Positions 36,307 through 48,476 are shown, numbered from the stretch's first letter. The stretch is 64,000 nt of DNA from Dryococelus australis (GCA_029891345.1 CM056994.1:55955251-56019250); one strand, 5' to 3'. Made by a program: numbers and translations. Notes: a model not told the origin generated them from the letters alone.

Positions 36307-37044
36307 GAACCATTTTCACTTAAACTTTTTATGCTGAAAGTATCCATTAGAAGTATCAAAAATCTTGTAGAAACCCTATCTTTGTCGCCTTTTTGGAAGA
36401 TAGTGTATAGTGTATGGTGAAAAAATGTAACATTCATCCCATATTTCGGGAAACAATTTTGATAAACCACGTATACCAAATTCCCACCAAATTCTTCACA
36501 TAAGTAGCACTACAGTAGGCCATGTAAAATTATCTGATCTAAATTGGTCAAACTTTTTTTTTCAAGATGGCGGCAATATACATTGCATAGATGAGTTTGT
36601 CGTATCCATTATATAATTTGATCAAAATTCAACGAAACTTTGTATGGTGACAGTATCTATTAGAAGCTTCAGATATGCCTCTACAGAGCCTGGTTTTATG
36701 TATTTTTGTACAATGGCGCAACAAATGAAAGTAAAGCTTTTGTGATATTTTCCAGGGACCACCCAACCTATTTCCACAAAATTCTGCACACAAATAGTGC
36801 TAATGTGGGCCGTGTAAACTTACATGATTTAAGTGACTCTCTTGCTATAGGAGTGATGTTCCTGTAAACGTTTGAGGTTGGTGAATCCAGACTTCTAGAA
36901 TTTTAGACTGTTTACAACCGAAGTTGATGCTGTGAATTATACCTCCGGAATACAGTTTATTGCACGCCATCTTACTGTACGGTGTGTTGTGGGTTCGAGT
37001 TCCGGGTGTAAGACACGTGTGTATTTGATTTACCTCGCAACTGT

Positions 37045-37468
37045 TAAAGGCTGTTCACGATAAAGTGAGCACTTTTGAAATCAACCTTAGAAAAAGTCAC
37101 TACCCATGTCTGCATATACTTCAACGGGCGCACTGAGTGACATGCGCCCAGAAAAGTTGGTCACGATGGATGGAAAGTAGTTCCATATATTAACGTCGAA
37201 CAAAAAGTGGTAAGTGAACATTTGTGATAACTTAGATTATTTCTCTCGCTTTCTGTATTTTGTAATGCCGTGAGTGTAAAAATGAGCGGATTTATACAAT
37301 ATTTACTTTTCTAATAGTTTCACTGTTTCACTTGACCGACACATCGATAAATTGATGAGGCCCATGGCAATGTTAATTTCACATAAGGCGGAATAATACA
37401 CAACGTGTGTACAAGTACATCTTTAGCAGGGCTTTCAAAAGTGCTCATTTTACCGTGAACAGCCTATA
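37045..37468 (+). mobile_element. A-family MITE copy 8
   Basis: Starts TAAAGGCTGTTCACGATAAA and ends TTACCGTGAACAGCCTATA. Among the best-preserved copies. The left flank CTGT and TA on both sides fit a TA target. Confidence 0.88.
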
Positions 37469-37726
37469 CATATGTTTCTGGCCTCATCTCTAATGATATT
37501 GCTGTTATCGAGGCGTCAAGACCTACCTACTATCTAAGCTTGCAAGAACTTCATCAAAATTATTTACATCCGTGTAGAGGAAAGTAGGCTCATTAGTTCT
37601 ATAGGTAACTCCTTGTTGTCTTCAAGTGGATAAATGACACGTTCCTATCAATTTCTTACTACGTTTGAACGATTTGCGTTTGGAAAAAGGGAGAAAAGAG
37701 ACGGCAACAAAGTTCAGTTAAGAAGT

Positions 37727-37938
37727 TTCTTGTACGCCGGTGAGGGTGAAATGAGGCGAAAATGGAGCAGTGGCGGAATATAAGTGCGCGAGGGAAACAG
37801 AAGTGCCACGAGAAAACCTGTCGGCCAAAGACAAAGTATTTCTACGTGCGAAACTCCGGCTGACTCGGCCAGGAATCGAACCCGTTTTGCTTTGGTATAC
37901 GGCGAGTCGTCCGAACACTACACCATCACGGCTCCGTG
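37727..37938 (-). mobile_element. tRNA-derived SINE, S family copy 4
   Basis: Minus-strand head GGAGCCGTGATGGTGTAGTG and CGGGTTCGATTCCTGGCCGA (B box). The body is diverged (GGCCGACAGGTTTTCTCG); the tail has CATTTCACCCTCACCGGCGT. A D-family MITE starts two bases upstream of its head. Confidence 0.8.
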
Positions 37939-37940
37939 GG

Positions 37941-38188
37941 TATAGTCTACTAACGGTAAAGTGAGCACTTTTGAAAGCTCTCTCATTTGTAATAATAGTC
38001 AATAAACATATTTTATTTTAGCCTTAGACGTCAACTTCCGAGTGAGGTGGAATAGACACATTGAGTTTATTACTTACCTATACGGCAATATCTATTTTAA
38101 AAAGGTAGTTAAAGGATAAAAAAAAATTACTGAAAGGAAAAAGTAACTAGGGCCTCAAAAGTGATCACTTTACCGTGAACCGCATATA
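37941..38188 (+). mobile_element. D-family MITE copy 3
   Basis: Starts TATAGTCTACTAACGGTAAA and ends TTACCGTGAACCGCATATA. The core includes AATAATAGTCAATAAACATA, GTTTATTACTTACCTATACG and AACTAGGGCCTCAAAAGTG. Confidence 0.82.
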
Positions 38189-38257
38189 ACAAAAAGCTTG
38201 TGCAAAGAATATGAAGATATCTAATTAAATTGAACAAACTTTGCTGTTTCGTAGCTG

Positions 38258-39004
38258 CACTGAGAGAAAACTGAACAAAATATTAATTGTTTGGCTAGGG
38301 CCAAAAATATATTTAGTCGCCCTAACAAAATATTTTGTTGAGCAAACAAAATTTGAAACCAACAAAATTGCTTTTGTTCATCTAAAAAAAATACATGTTT
38401 GAATAAACAAAATCTCTGTGTTGGGCCAAAATTAATTAGACTGTCAACAAAATATTTTGTTGAATCAACTCTATGTAGACTATTTGTTTGACCATTCATT
38501 TGATTGCATTCGCTCGAAAATACAGCTCGAGAGTTTGCTTGCATTTTTTTTGTGATAATTGGTATAGTAACAGTGTTTGTTAGTGCATCTATCGATGCTT
38601 AATAATCGCATAAACACACCAATAAAACAAGTTGATCAGGAAACTGAAAACAAATGCCGTAAAAGTTGAAATAATTGTTTGCACACGTTGTCCAGTATTT
38701 TCAATATATACTTGCAAAATATTGCGATATATCAGTAGTCACGTTAGCTGAGGTTAGTAAGGTGCAGCGCTCGGACGCAGGTGATCTAGGTTCGAATCTC
38801 AGTCAGAACTATTAAATTTTTGATATTAACCCAAACTGTTTAATGCGCGTGAAAGAAAACAAATCTTTGTCTCGGGCAACCAAGTAAGAACAAAAAAAAT
38901 AATTTGGTTTCAGCAACAAAATATTTCATTGCCCCTATACAAACAAATAACTTGGTTGTGGCAAACAAACTTAGCTTGGTTCAGCAAAACGTGTTTCTCG
39001 GTGT
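38258..39004. mobile_element. 0.75-kb element with CACTGAGA-type ends
   Basis: Left end CACTGAGAGAAAACTGAACA; right end on the other strand CACACCGAGAAACACGTTTT. The interior is rich in AACAAAATATTTTGTTG-type palindromes, repeated at least five times near both ends. A tRNA-like stretch (38757-38815) with the B box GGTTCGAATCTC lies inside, so a SINE-like piece may have been captured. No ORF. Confidence 0.55.
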
Positions 39005-39670
39005 GAAAGGACGCCTAAATCAAACTAAAAGATGCCGTAACTAAAGCTAAAATAAGCGAGTAAATTCCGAGAAGGGTGGCAAGGACAACAGCCCCACACT
39101 TGAGGATCGGTTGACACAAGTAAGGGGGGGAGGGGGTGAGCGAGAAACGTAATTTTTCCCAACCGCAGTGAACATACTTCACAACCGAGTCACAATTTTA
39201 TGTTGCTCATAGGCCAGACGTTTTCTAAGCGTCACGATGCAACAGTGAAGAGGGTAGGGTTGCTGGGCCACAGATACGCCATCGTTGGATCACTTTTAGC
39301 TGAAATCTTTTGAAGCAAAATTTTGGAAAAGACCGTTGCACATAACTGCTTATATTTTAACACAAACACTGAGACCAACACTCACTTTCATGTCGTATTT
39401 GTATAGGCAGCATATTAGGAATAGCGAACCCATGCTCTTCGTTTTAATGACGGTGTTGGCTTAACTTTTTAAATGATTGGCCTAATGAAACTAGTTTCCT
39501 TTTGTTCAGCAGTTACTAGAGGAGTAATTGGAGCGATGTAACTTACTATTCATTCTACGTAGGGTATTCGAAACTGCTGAGTTGGGGGCGTCGCCTACCA
39601 GAACGTATTCTTGCGTGTTAAAACGTGGAGAGTGCTGTAAAACGAGTCAGGCACGCGCGTTACATACCTC

Positions 39671-39893
39671 TATAGGCTATTCCCTGTAAACTGAGCACTT
39701 TTGGAAGAATAGTCTATAAATATATTTTATTCTAGCGTTAGACGTTAACTTCTGAGTGAGGTAAAATATACACACTGTGTTTATTAATTACATGACAATA
39801 TTTATTTAAAAAGGTGGCTGAAGGGCAAAAATCTCTGAAAGTAAAAAGTAACTAGGGCCTCAAAAGTGCTCACTTTACCATGAACAGCCTATA
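39671..39893 (+). mobile_element. D-family MITE copy 4
   Basis: Starts TATAGGCTATTCCCTGTAAA and ends TTACCATGAACAGCCTATA, with the D core. It ends two bases before an exon-like segment. Confidence 0.82.
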
Positions 39894-39895
39894 CA

Positions 39896-39965
39896 CGCAA
39901 GGCGCTGAACTGGGGTGCCGTCTTCCCGTTGCCAGCTCGCATCTACAACAACTTCAACAGCAACC
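39896..39965 (+). CDS. exon-like segment encoding RKALNWGAVFPLPARIYNNF
   Basis: Twenty-three codons read RKALNWGAVFPLPARIYNNF then NSN, ending AACC followed by GTAAGA, a consensus donor in phase 1. 62146-62222 encodes MRKALNWRAVLPSITHRYET-type sequence in the same frame. The first eleven codons differ mainly at third positions (AAG/AAA, GCG/GCA, GCC/GCA, CCG/CCA), which is what protein-level conservation produces. The intron side is also related: GACGTAATAATGACGATAAA here and a similar block near 62786. The D MITE abuts its 5' side, so any upstream coding sequence is displaced. The protein is unknown: a host gene family or a multi-exon transposon are both possible. Confidence 0.45.
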
Positions 39966-40112
39966 GTAAGAATTTGGCGTAATAATGACGATAAAGTTTT
40001 GTTGCATGTCTCTAGAACACTTTAAATATAACGAACCGGAGTTTTCATACCGGTAAAAGAAAAATCCAGAAAACTTCCGTTTTAGCGAATTTCAGTATAG
40101 AAAAAAAAAAAC

Positions 40113-40128
40113 CACACACACACACACA
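40113..40128. repeat. (CA)n microsatellite
   Basis: Eight CA units after an A-run. Confidence 0.9.
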
Positions 40129-40225
40129 AGTAGCGAAAACGGTCCAGGGTAAAAGGGGAGGGTAGGGGTAAGGAAGGAACCGATAACTAGTCGTAGGACG
40201 TGAAATGATTCCTAAGTGTTCTTCG

Positions 40226-40662
40226 TGGGTCCATTCACGGTTACCTCGCACTTCTCTGAAGCCCTGCTAAAGTTCTACTTCCAGGATATTCCTGATCCTC
40301 ACGCAAACAAAGCTTAGCTGAATGTAGAAAATCACACCAAAGTAACCACGCACTACATTCATGCGCCCCCAGTTACATAACATTTTCCGTAAGAATTATT
40401 TCATTTTTGGCATTACCAACACACATATTTTCTCACTATTTTTTTACACATATTAGCTATAGATGAAATGTTATAATGTATAGATAAAATATAAATAACA
40501 TTTCAATGTAACCAATACTAAGGTACTTTTATGCTAAAAGAAGAATAACGCTTGTGATACATGGCATGTATAGGAAACTTAACCAAACACGTTATACATG
40601 AGGTGATTTTTCGAAGGTTTGATTAAAAAAAAAAAAATGCGAAGAATCCGCGAATAGACTAT
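40226..40662 (+). mobile_element. B-family MITE copy 4
   Basis: Starts GGGTCCATTCACGGTTACCT and ends CCGCGAATAGACTATA. Contains TCTGAAGCCCTGCTAAAG, TTCTACTTCCAGGATATTCC and CAAACAAAGCTTAGC, the clearest version of the block shared with the A and F families. Confidence 0.82.
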
Positions 40663-41081
40663 AACCATAATTTTGCATCAGTTATTACAGGCAAAGCTTT
40701 CATGCCATTCGTTACTCACCACTGTAACCCTACGCTATTTCGCAGAGATAAAAACTTTCTGTTGTGTTCTCATTGCCTTCCGGCTGGCTGCCTTTCGCAG
40801 TTTGAAACTCACGGCTCGGTGTCATATGTCATGCTGAATTCTCAATTTGTGTGCCATAACTTTCTTTTCAATAATATAACTGAATATTTCTTATTATGTC
40901 ACGTTTACACGTTACAAACGCCGTACAAATGTAGTCGCCCATTTTTATCCACATGTAATCTGGCAACTGTGAAATGGAAAGAATTTACTGATGATTTAAA
41001 TATAATGCTGCACTAATTACGTCATAATCATCTGAAAAATTTTTGACATTTAGGTCTGTTTACCATAGTAATGTATAGAGG
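40663..41081. other. unassigned sequence
   Basis: A 104-codon ORF at 40702-41016 shows no domain or splice context. Nothing supported. Confidence 0.4.
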
Positions 41082-41364
41082 CACCTGTTTTTTTGCGAAA
41101 AGATTTCAGGACAAGTTGTGTTCAAAAACACTTTAGTTCAGAACCACTTTTGTGATTGGATCGTTTGAATTGTTGCGCGTCTTATCTGTCTGCTCGCGAA
41201 TTATGTAAGGTCAGTATCGGAGAAAATAATTCTGATTGACTCACTCATGTAACAGACTGTCTTCTAACAAAGGCAAGCGGCCAATAGTCAAATGAAGACT
41301 CTAGGTGCGCACATAAGATACTGGAGTTTAGCCCCTGCGAAAATCTTTTCGCGATAAACAGGTG
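41082..41364. mobile_element. E-family MITE, divergent copy
   Basis: Ends are CACCTGTTTTTTTGCGAAAA and, on the other strand, CACCTGTTTATCGCGAAAAG, a clear inverted repeat. Its 283-bp length equals the 59324 copy, and the interior shares scattered blocks (GACAAGTTGTGTTC, AACACTTTAGT, CTGTCTGCTCGCGAAT, TTCTGATTGAC). Confidence 0.65.
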
Positions 41365-43231
41365 ACCCTTGTAATGTATATTACAAGAGGTATAGTCGTA
41401 GTTTCAAAATATTTGTCCTTAAACAACTGAAATGAGCTAGAAGTCAACAATTAAACGTAGCGTGTAAAGCCGACAACTAGAACTCGAAAATCCGCGACTC
41501 ACATTGGGAATCGAACGTGAGATTTCGGTCTATCCAACCAGTCATGCGTTTTAGACAGTAAAGTGATCAAAATACGGATACCTTCACAATAAAAAATTAC
41601 AAACACAAACATCCACGATTTTCATAGGATTCGAAGCCATAACAAAGTGATTAAAAGGAAACGTCACAGGCCACTGAGGCAATCAAGGCGGTTAAAAATA
41701 GCTTTATAGTAAGACCTGAAAAATTCGCGAGTTCAATGACTTGCAGACTAGACTTTACATTTTTATGTACAAATATACCGATGTCAGCTGTGCACTGGTT
41801 GTCTGCTGTCACAGTGGAAGGCGACGATTGGGCAAGCCTTATCCACGCAGTGTCAAAAACCATGTGGACGAATGGCTAAAATTATATAAACACGCGTGTT
41901 TTGAACTCAAACTTGTCCCAAAATGAATTCGCGGATTCTTCAGGTCTTTATTTATAGTTACTATTATTCAAAACTTTAATAGCAAATTGTTTTAAAAATA
42001 CTGACAACATTTTAAAAGAAATGGTATGGTTACAACTTTAAGGATGCTAGAATTTTATCTGGAAAAGAAAAGAGAAAACTGTTTAACTCAGACGCGATGC
42101 ACATAATGCAGTTAAAAACTGTTATGCGTAAATATTTTACATTCAGACGTTAATTTCGGAACTTCTTTCATTTTCCAGAGAACGAATATTGATGGTCAAG
42201 TTACGTATGAATCTTGTTTTAACATCAGTGATGATGAGTAGAGATAATGGAAAATAGCGAAAATTTTTTGAACCAACATTTCTTCCATAACACTCTAACT
42301 AGTATAATATTTCATTATTGGACGTACAAGGTTTTGACTCGGCTAAGTTGTTTGCAGACCAAAATCACGAAAGTTCTGCCTTACAGTATTAGAATTCTCA
42401 TTGGCCCAGTGAAATGGGGTGGTAGCTTCATGCATGCATGACAGCCAATAACGAAAAAAACTGTATGACATGTTTACAGTACGTTGAATCCTAGCAAACA
42501 GTCAACTTCTCCCGCGATAAACCATCATCTCTAGTGATGAGGCATGATCTGAGTTAGTTGCAAATTTTGTGTTCAGTAATACCAATGTTCCACGTTTTTT
42601 CCTGCAGTTTGTATCACATGACTTAGCGTACTTGTGAGTGTTACCAACACTTAAATAGTTATGCGCTGCAACTGAATGGAAGAGTCATAAGATAATCCTC
42701 CAACCCAGAAGTCATTTGCGAAACGCAAATTCAGGTCAAAAATAAAACACAGAATTACCTAACTTAGCCACGATCGTAAGGATCTAGTACTAACGATGTC
42801 GTGGTTTCAGACCTTGGCTGAATTTGTGAAAGTGTTAACGTATACTTGCGAAGAATGGGAGGACACTGACACTGAAGTCAGAACAACTTAACCGTTTCTG
42901 GCAGTTAAAGCACTCATTTTTATTAAGTCACAAGTGGAATCAGAGAAGTTACTAAATTTAAACAAAAAAAAAATGTATTTATTCCTTTTGCTGAGCAAAG
43001 CACACATGTACTGTGAAAGTATAACATACATATAAAACCTGAAAATCGAATTTAATGTAAGTTACGTAATTATTAAAGTTATTAAATTCTTCCGAGAAGT
43101 CTGGTGAATGGTATGCACGCCTTACTGTTTTGTTATTTATAACACAACAGAAGCGGCAGGTAAATGGCTGCAATATGCACCGGTGTATACAAGTTGTATT
43201 GAGAAGTTCGTGAGTTGAATGGAGAGCTTAT
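41365..43231. other. unassigned; weak tRNA-like stretch
   Basis: The minus strand near 41495-41560 holds CGTTCGATTCCCAATG, a possible B box, but no paired head could be read. Otherwise nothing recognisable. Confidence 0.35.
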
Positions 43232-43462
43232 GGCAGCTCTTAACATTGAGGTCTTGAGAGCCGATAAGGGTGAAGCTAGGTGAGTATGGAGCCGCACCGG
43301 AATTCAAGGGGGGGGGGGAGACCCCGAGAAACCCACCGACAAGCGGCATCGTCCAGTACGATTCCCAAATGCGGAAATCCGGGAGCGACCCCGCCGGGAA
43401 TCGAACCCGATTTGCCTATGTGGGAGCTGAGCAGTCTGGCCACTATACCACCGCGGCCCCTT
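43232..43462 (-). mobile_element. tRNA-derived SINE, S family copy 5
   Basis: Minus-strand head GGGGCCGCGGTGGTATAGTG and TCGGGTTCGATTCCCGGCGG. The body has CTTGTCGGTGGGTTTCTCGG and a 10-base C-run; the tail has CTTCACCCTTATCGGCTCTC. Confidence 0.88.
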
Positions 43463-43616
43463 CCTCAGTTGAGAGAAGCATCAAACACCGCGACCTGGTA
43501 CTAAGGCTGTTCTATAATTGTGGAATAGAGCGTGTATAACGAATCTCGCCTGTTTTCTAAATTTGACGCAAATCAGTTAACAACAGCATCTGACCCACCA
43601 CATTTTTTTTTCTGTG

Positions 43617-45460
43617 CTGTCCATTCCCGATTGGAAACAACTTATGAAAATCAACCTTTGAAAAAACACTCTAGGCATAATAGATTACTGTATTATTGAA
43701 TAAATGAACCTTTACCTTAATATCTTCTATAATTTGTGATATTTATTTCTTTTTTAGATATGAAATAACAACAGCTAGTGCAGCGACGTGTTAGCAACGA
43801 CAGGTAAGAAATAGTTCACAGTTAAAATATTATTTTAACCTCGTTTTTTTAGTATGCTATTTGTAAGTTAAACGGTGCCTATCTAAATATTTAAGTAGCC
43901 CCGATGGCAACATATCTCATTTTTACAGTCTAAAATAACAGCGGAAAATATCGTGAGTACGCCGTAATGGTACGGTATTGTTTTATCGAGCGAGAACGCA
44001 ATTAAAAAACTGTCTGCTGGCGAGGCTTGTCGCACTCTTTCTTTCTTCGTCTCTTTTACACACGGTAAATTTCACTTCGCTAGTAAGTATTTAAATTATA
44101 CATGTTTTCAATTGTATGATATTTCATAATTATTACAGCAAAATAATGATTTTTTAATTTGTAATTTACAACTGAAGAGATTTTAATGTTTGAATACGTA
44201 TTCTAATACATTTATATATGATGGCGGGGCAGTTACCTAGTGAAGTTGGCAGACGTGACGAACCATGACATGGCGTGGTGCTTTTTGTCAAACGAAACGT
44301 GAACTATTCTTACTCCGAAAAATACTTCAAATTAATACATCACGTTTGTAGACGTTGTGTTCTTTAAACCTGCCTAGGCAAGTTACGATGTTGTGATAAG
44401 TCTGTGTTTCCAAGGCAGAAATAAATATACTGTGACGTGTGTTTCGTTAATCATTGCGTCTGTGAAATGGCGTGCCTTTGTGGATCGTGGTCGATACGCT
44501 GGCCCTGTGTGTGCGTGATTTCAAATATTTGATTAGCACTGTTCATACTTTTTAAATGTGAACTGTTTTTATGAGGAAGTTATTTATTTACATCCACGTC
44601 TGTTTATTTATCACGACATTGTACCTTTGCCCGAAGAGGTTTGAAACACAGTCGTGTAACGAAATTTGTCATACTCCCAGAAGAAAAAAATTAAGCCCAG
44701 GCCAATAAAATGCAATAAACCCAATAAACAGTAAGTAGCAATACATAGAAATATGAGCGGAATAAAAGTTATCGTAGGCTTATTTGTGTGCATGTACACC
44801 GCTATCTTTTAAAGTTTGCATAACAAAAATGAGCAACACGAGTTGCATGCTTGAATTTAATGTGCCTTTTTCATTGGTTGTTCCTTCGTTTTAATATTTA
44901 TTCCAACTGAGGCTGTCCTTTTAGAGAAATGACCCAACACATATCAATAACACAAGGATAATTACAATTAGTACACACCTTTACCTCCCAGTTGTAACAG
45001 TGTTAAACACAGTAGCGGCAAAATACTAACGTGCATTACATGTATTGAGCTACGTCGTGGAAAACAAAATATGATGTAAAATAACCGTAAGAACGGTCTT
45101 CAATTCAGGCATTTTTAAAACGTCATAAAGCTGACCTAAATAATGTTAGAGGCCTAAACTGTGAATATTCATACGGAATAGTTTTTGGAATATGACAGAA
45201 TTCTTTGAAAAGCTGTAAATAGTAAACAACATTGACAGATATAAAAGTAGAAGTCACATTTCAAAGTTTATTTTTAGGTGTACCGAAAGTATACGAACAT
45301 ATGTACACACACAATGAAATGTAAAGATTGATTTTGACAGATGCTACAAGGCAGTCACTTGGCAATGTTTGTTTACATTTGGCGGAAGGATACGAAACGG
45401 GTCTGCAAGTAGATATCTAGCAGGGCTCCGAGAAAGTTGCTTCCAATGGGGAATGGACTA
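43617..45460 (+). mobile_element. F-family 1.85-kb non-autonomous transposon copy 2
   Basis: Starts CTGTCCATTCCCGATTGGAA and ends TTCCAATGGGGAATGGACTA. It aligns along its length with the reverse complement of 25571-27456, including AACACTCTAGGCATAATA, TTATAATTTGTGA and CATTTGGCGGAAGGATACGA. No coding ORF survives, so a transposase in trans is implied. Confidence 0.8.
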
Positions 45461-47216
45461 TATGTTTTCCGGCACCACAGTGCTGGATTGGCAAAACTTG
45501 GGTACCTAGTAATGAAGTATTTTTCTTTTATAATACGTTGGACACTCACATGTCGCAAAACGATTAGATAACAAATTTTTCGCCTTTTAACTTTCTTGAA
45601 AATAAACGGCAATTTTTGAAAAGTAAATAAAAGAGACTTCAATGGCTTTGATAAGCGAAACTCAAGCTTAGCCACTACACAAAGTTTGATTTACGTTCGT
45701 CGTATTTGTAAGTTATGAGATAACCGTACCGATAACACAAAAGAACATAAAGACAGTTAATTATTCAGTTACAATAGCAATTTCTTTTAACTGGTTTTTT
45801 TTTTTTTTTTACTTCTGTTATCCAAACTTCAAACGCGCTTTGAAGTATGAAAACTACAGTAAAAATATTCAAATAAAATAAACCTGAAATCTGTACTTTA
45901 GTCGGCACGTGCGCATTAACAGGAGATAAATATTTCTTTACATTCGCCAAAATGCGGACAGTGTTGAATAAATTATTTTGTACGGAAATAAAACAGACCT
46001 CTGCCTTTCATAAGCGATCATTCTGTTCTCCAAAACTTAACGTGAGATAATTTCAGTCTTTAATGCAAAGAAATCACAACGCGAGTTATTACATTTTTTT
46101 TCACTTCAAATGTGTTCCACCCTGTCTGGATCAATATCATTAACACATTCATAATAATCAACACTCAGTTATATTCACAGGAAATAAATTAGTTTTAAAA
46201 AGTATGCAGCATTGCTCTCATATTTTGGCTTCATTTGCTAGCCAAGTTAGTCGAGCCAAGACTTGGTTAAATATTAAAAATCGCGACAAGAATAGAAACA
46301 CAGCTAAACGAGCAAAACATGGTGAAATACAAGGGTGTGGTTTATGAGCTGAAATGTGTTTTAACGGTAAATCCAGCATGAAAATAGTGAAACAAAAAAT
46401 AACTTTGTGGTGATGAGTTTAAGAATAAGTATATTTTAAAAGCGTGCTCTGAAAAAAGAATCTTGTACGAAAAACATAGTACAATATTTTTTGTGGTCAA
46501 CACAAAATTATTATGTAGATGCCACATCAGTTTAATAGTAACAACTACATAATTGTGTGTTCATCAGAAAAAAAAAATGGAAATGTGAATTCCCACAAAA
46601 CATTTTATAGCTTTATATTTTCAGAAATGAACGTTGTTCTGACAGGTAAGCATGAACAGTAATAACTTCACTTTTATTTTGAAATTAACTAATCTAAATT
46701 TGAACCTTGATGCATACTGTCTCAAGTGCACTCTGCTTTAGTACTGGATAGTACGTACTTTAATGTATAAGTGAAAAGAAAATTTTTCCAAAGCTCAACA
46801 TACGTAACGGCTCTTAGGAAGCGTCCATTTTCTTAATATGTTGTAGGAGGGAAGGGGTCGATTCAAGTAATTCCCACTTCTCGCTATATAGGAACATGAT
46901 AATGTATACGCTACTTTCTCCCGCATGTGTGTATATATGTGCATGTATGCATGCATACTGGCTGCTGCCCTAGGGAGAAGCATGTTTCAATTTCGAGCAG
47001 GAACAACGGGATTTTTCAGGGCGTTCATAATAAAATGCAGTTCAACAGCAAAAATATCATAAATGTTATTTTGTTTAAAGTACAACTTTTCCTGAAATCA
47101 ATTAGTGACATTTCCGGTCTATACTATTTATAAGATTGACGTTATCTTCGGTGAGTAAATGGGAATAAAGAAGGAGACGGTTGTTCAGTGATTTGTAATC
47201 CGGTGTAATCGGGAGG
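45461..47216. other. unassigned AT-rich sequence
   Basis: No gene, paired termini or RNA gene recognised. Confidence 0.45.
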
Positions 47217-47455
47217 TACGAGCTATTCACGGTAAAGTGAGCACTTTTGAAAGCCCCCTCATTTGGAATAATAATCAATAAATATATTTTATTTTAGCTG
47301 TAAACGTTAACTTCCGAATGTGGTGGAATCTACACACCGTGTTTATTACTTACATGGTAATATATTTTTAAGAAGGTGGTTAAAAGATAAAAATGGCTGA
47401 AATAAAAATGTAACTAGGGCATCAAAAGTGCTCACTTTACCGTGAACAGCCTATA
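47217..47455 (+). mobile_element. D-family MITE copy 5
   Basis: Starts TACGAGCTATTCACGGTAAA and ends TTACCGTGAACAGCCTATA. The core has AATAATAATCAATAAATATA and GTTTATTACTTACATGG. Confidence 0.82.
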
Positions 47456-48160
47456 GCAGCTCGCAGTCTTTCACTGTACAAAACCCGATCGAAGGCTCGT
47501 GTTCCTTCCGCCCACTAGCCACCAGTTCCGAAAGCGAGATAAACCAGTAGCAGTTGAATATAGTAGCAGGGAACAGCATAGAGTACGTATCAGTTGCTAT
47601 CTTCAGGCGCTCATTTGTGAAACAGGGACGGCATGAAGGCAGCGGAGGGAAGGTTCAGCGCCACTCTGCCGCTCGCAGCGCCGCACTGTAAGAAGCGGGA
47701 GGAAGGGAGGTACAAGAGGGGAAGCCCAGCGGGGCGACGAGCTCAATTTGCATGCTGCAGACGGCTCGCATAATCGCCGCCGCCTGCTTGATTCACTGCA
47801 GCGCGGCGTGTTTGCATGCTGCGATCAACGGCGTGTGGGGTGGGCGGTTAGAAGGAACAAGAGATTAAGAGGGCGGGTTCGACGAAGGGTGGTAAGAACC
47901 TCCCCTCTGCCACACGCACAGTTGGCCATCCCCACGGCTGCTCTTCCGCCCGCGCCAAATGCAACCCGCCCAGGGGAATTCGCTTCGCTTGGCCTGTGTT
48001 GTCTTGGGGACTTTGGCGCCACACTTCTGCGCACAGACAAGGCAGTCTGTGGCGACGACGATCCATTCTCAAGACAACCTCGTGCACGGACTTTTAACAT
48101 CAAAATGGCGGATTGCTTTGAAAGCGCGCGGCCAAAAAAGAAGGCGATTTAAGTTGACCG
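47456..48160. promoter_or_regulatory. GC- and CpG-rich island, promoter-like
   Basis: Sharply GC-rich against AT-rich flanks, beginning right after a D MITE. It has two ATTTGCAT/TTTGCATGC octamer-like motifs (about 47747 and 47811), GC boxes, and near its end AAAATGGCGGATTGC, which combines a YY1-type core with a start codon that opens a 15-codon ORF (MADCFESARPKKKAI). The long overlapping ORFs across it are Arg-rich on every strand, as expected from composition alone. No splice donor of note follows the small ORF. Confidence 0.3.
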
Positions 48161-48189
48161 TACTGATTAGTGTAGCCAACAAAATCTTT

Positions 48190-48476
48190 GGTCGCTACAA
48201 ATAAATTTTATGTTCAAAGTACATCGTACGTAACTTGCTGACAAAATGTAACGATGTGTTTGCTTACACTAAACATTCCGTTTAACATACTGAAACACCG
48301 AAATATTTGTTTGCACAAACAAATGTGTTTTAAATAAATATCTGGCTTCGTGAACAAATTCCATTCCTTCGGAGGAAGCAAGGCTTCGTTGTATTAACGA
48401 AATATCGTTCATATGAAACAAACGCCATGCAAGCAAATATATTCGGTGTACTGGAACAATTATGTTTCTCAGTGCC
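48190..48476 (-). mobile_element. possible second CACTGAGA-type element
   Basis: The minus-strand end CACTGAGAAACATAATTGTT resembles the ends of 38258-39004, and the interior has ACAAACAAATATTTCGG-type palindromes. The other end is not certain. Confidence 0.35.

Larger units (their letters stand above)
34640..36880 (+). repeat. degenerate array of about 280-bp tandem units
   Basis: The same order of motifs recurs: ATATCTCGGGAA-CAATC, ACCGATT--TACCAAATTT, AGTAGGCCATGTAA, AAAATGGCGGCCAT-CAAAT, TTTATGCTGGCAATA, TATTACAACAATCAAATG and AGAGCC-TTTT. The GGCGGCCAT-type motif falls at about 34921, 35213 and 36565, with weaker counterparts between. The array is interrupted at 35983-36306 by a SINE and its microsatellite tail. 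No coding potential. Units have diverged strongly, so it is old. Confidence 0.7.

Noticed and set aside
47748-48152. 134-codon Arg-rich ORF in the CpG island
   Set aside because: Similar open frames exist on the opposite strand, so composition explains it. No family resemblance.
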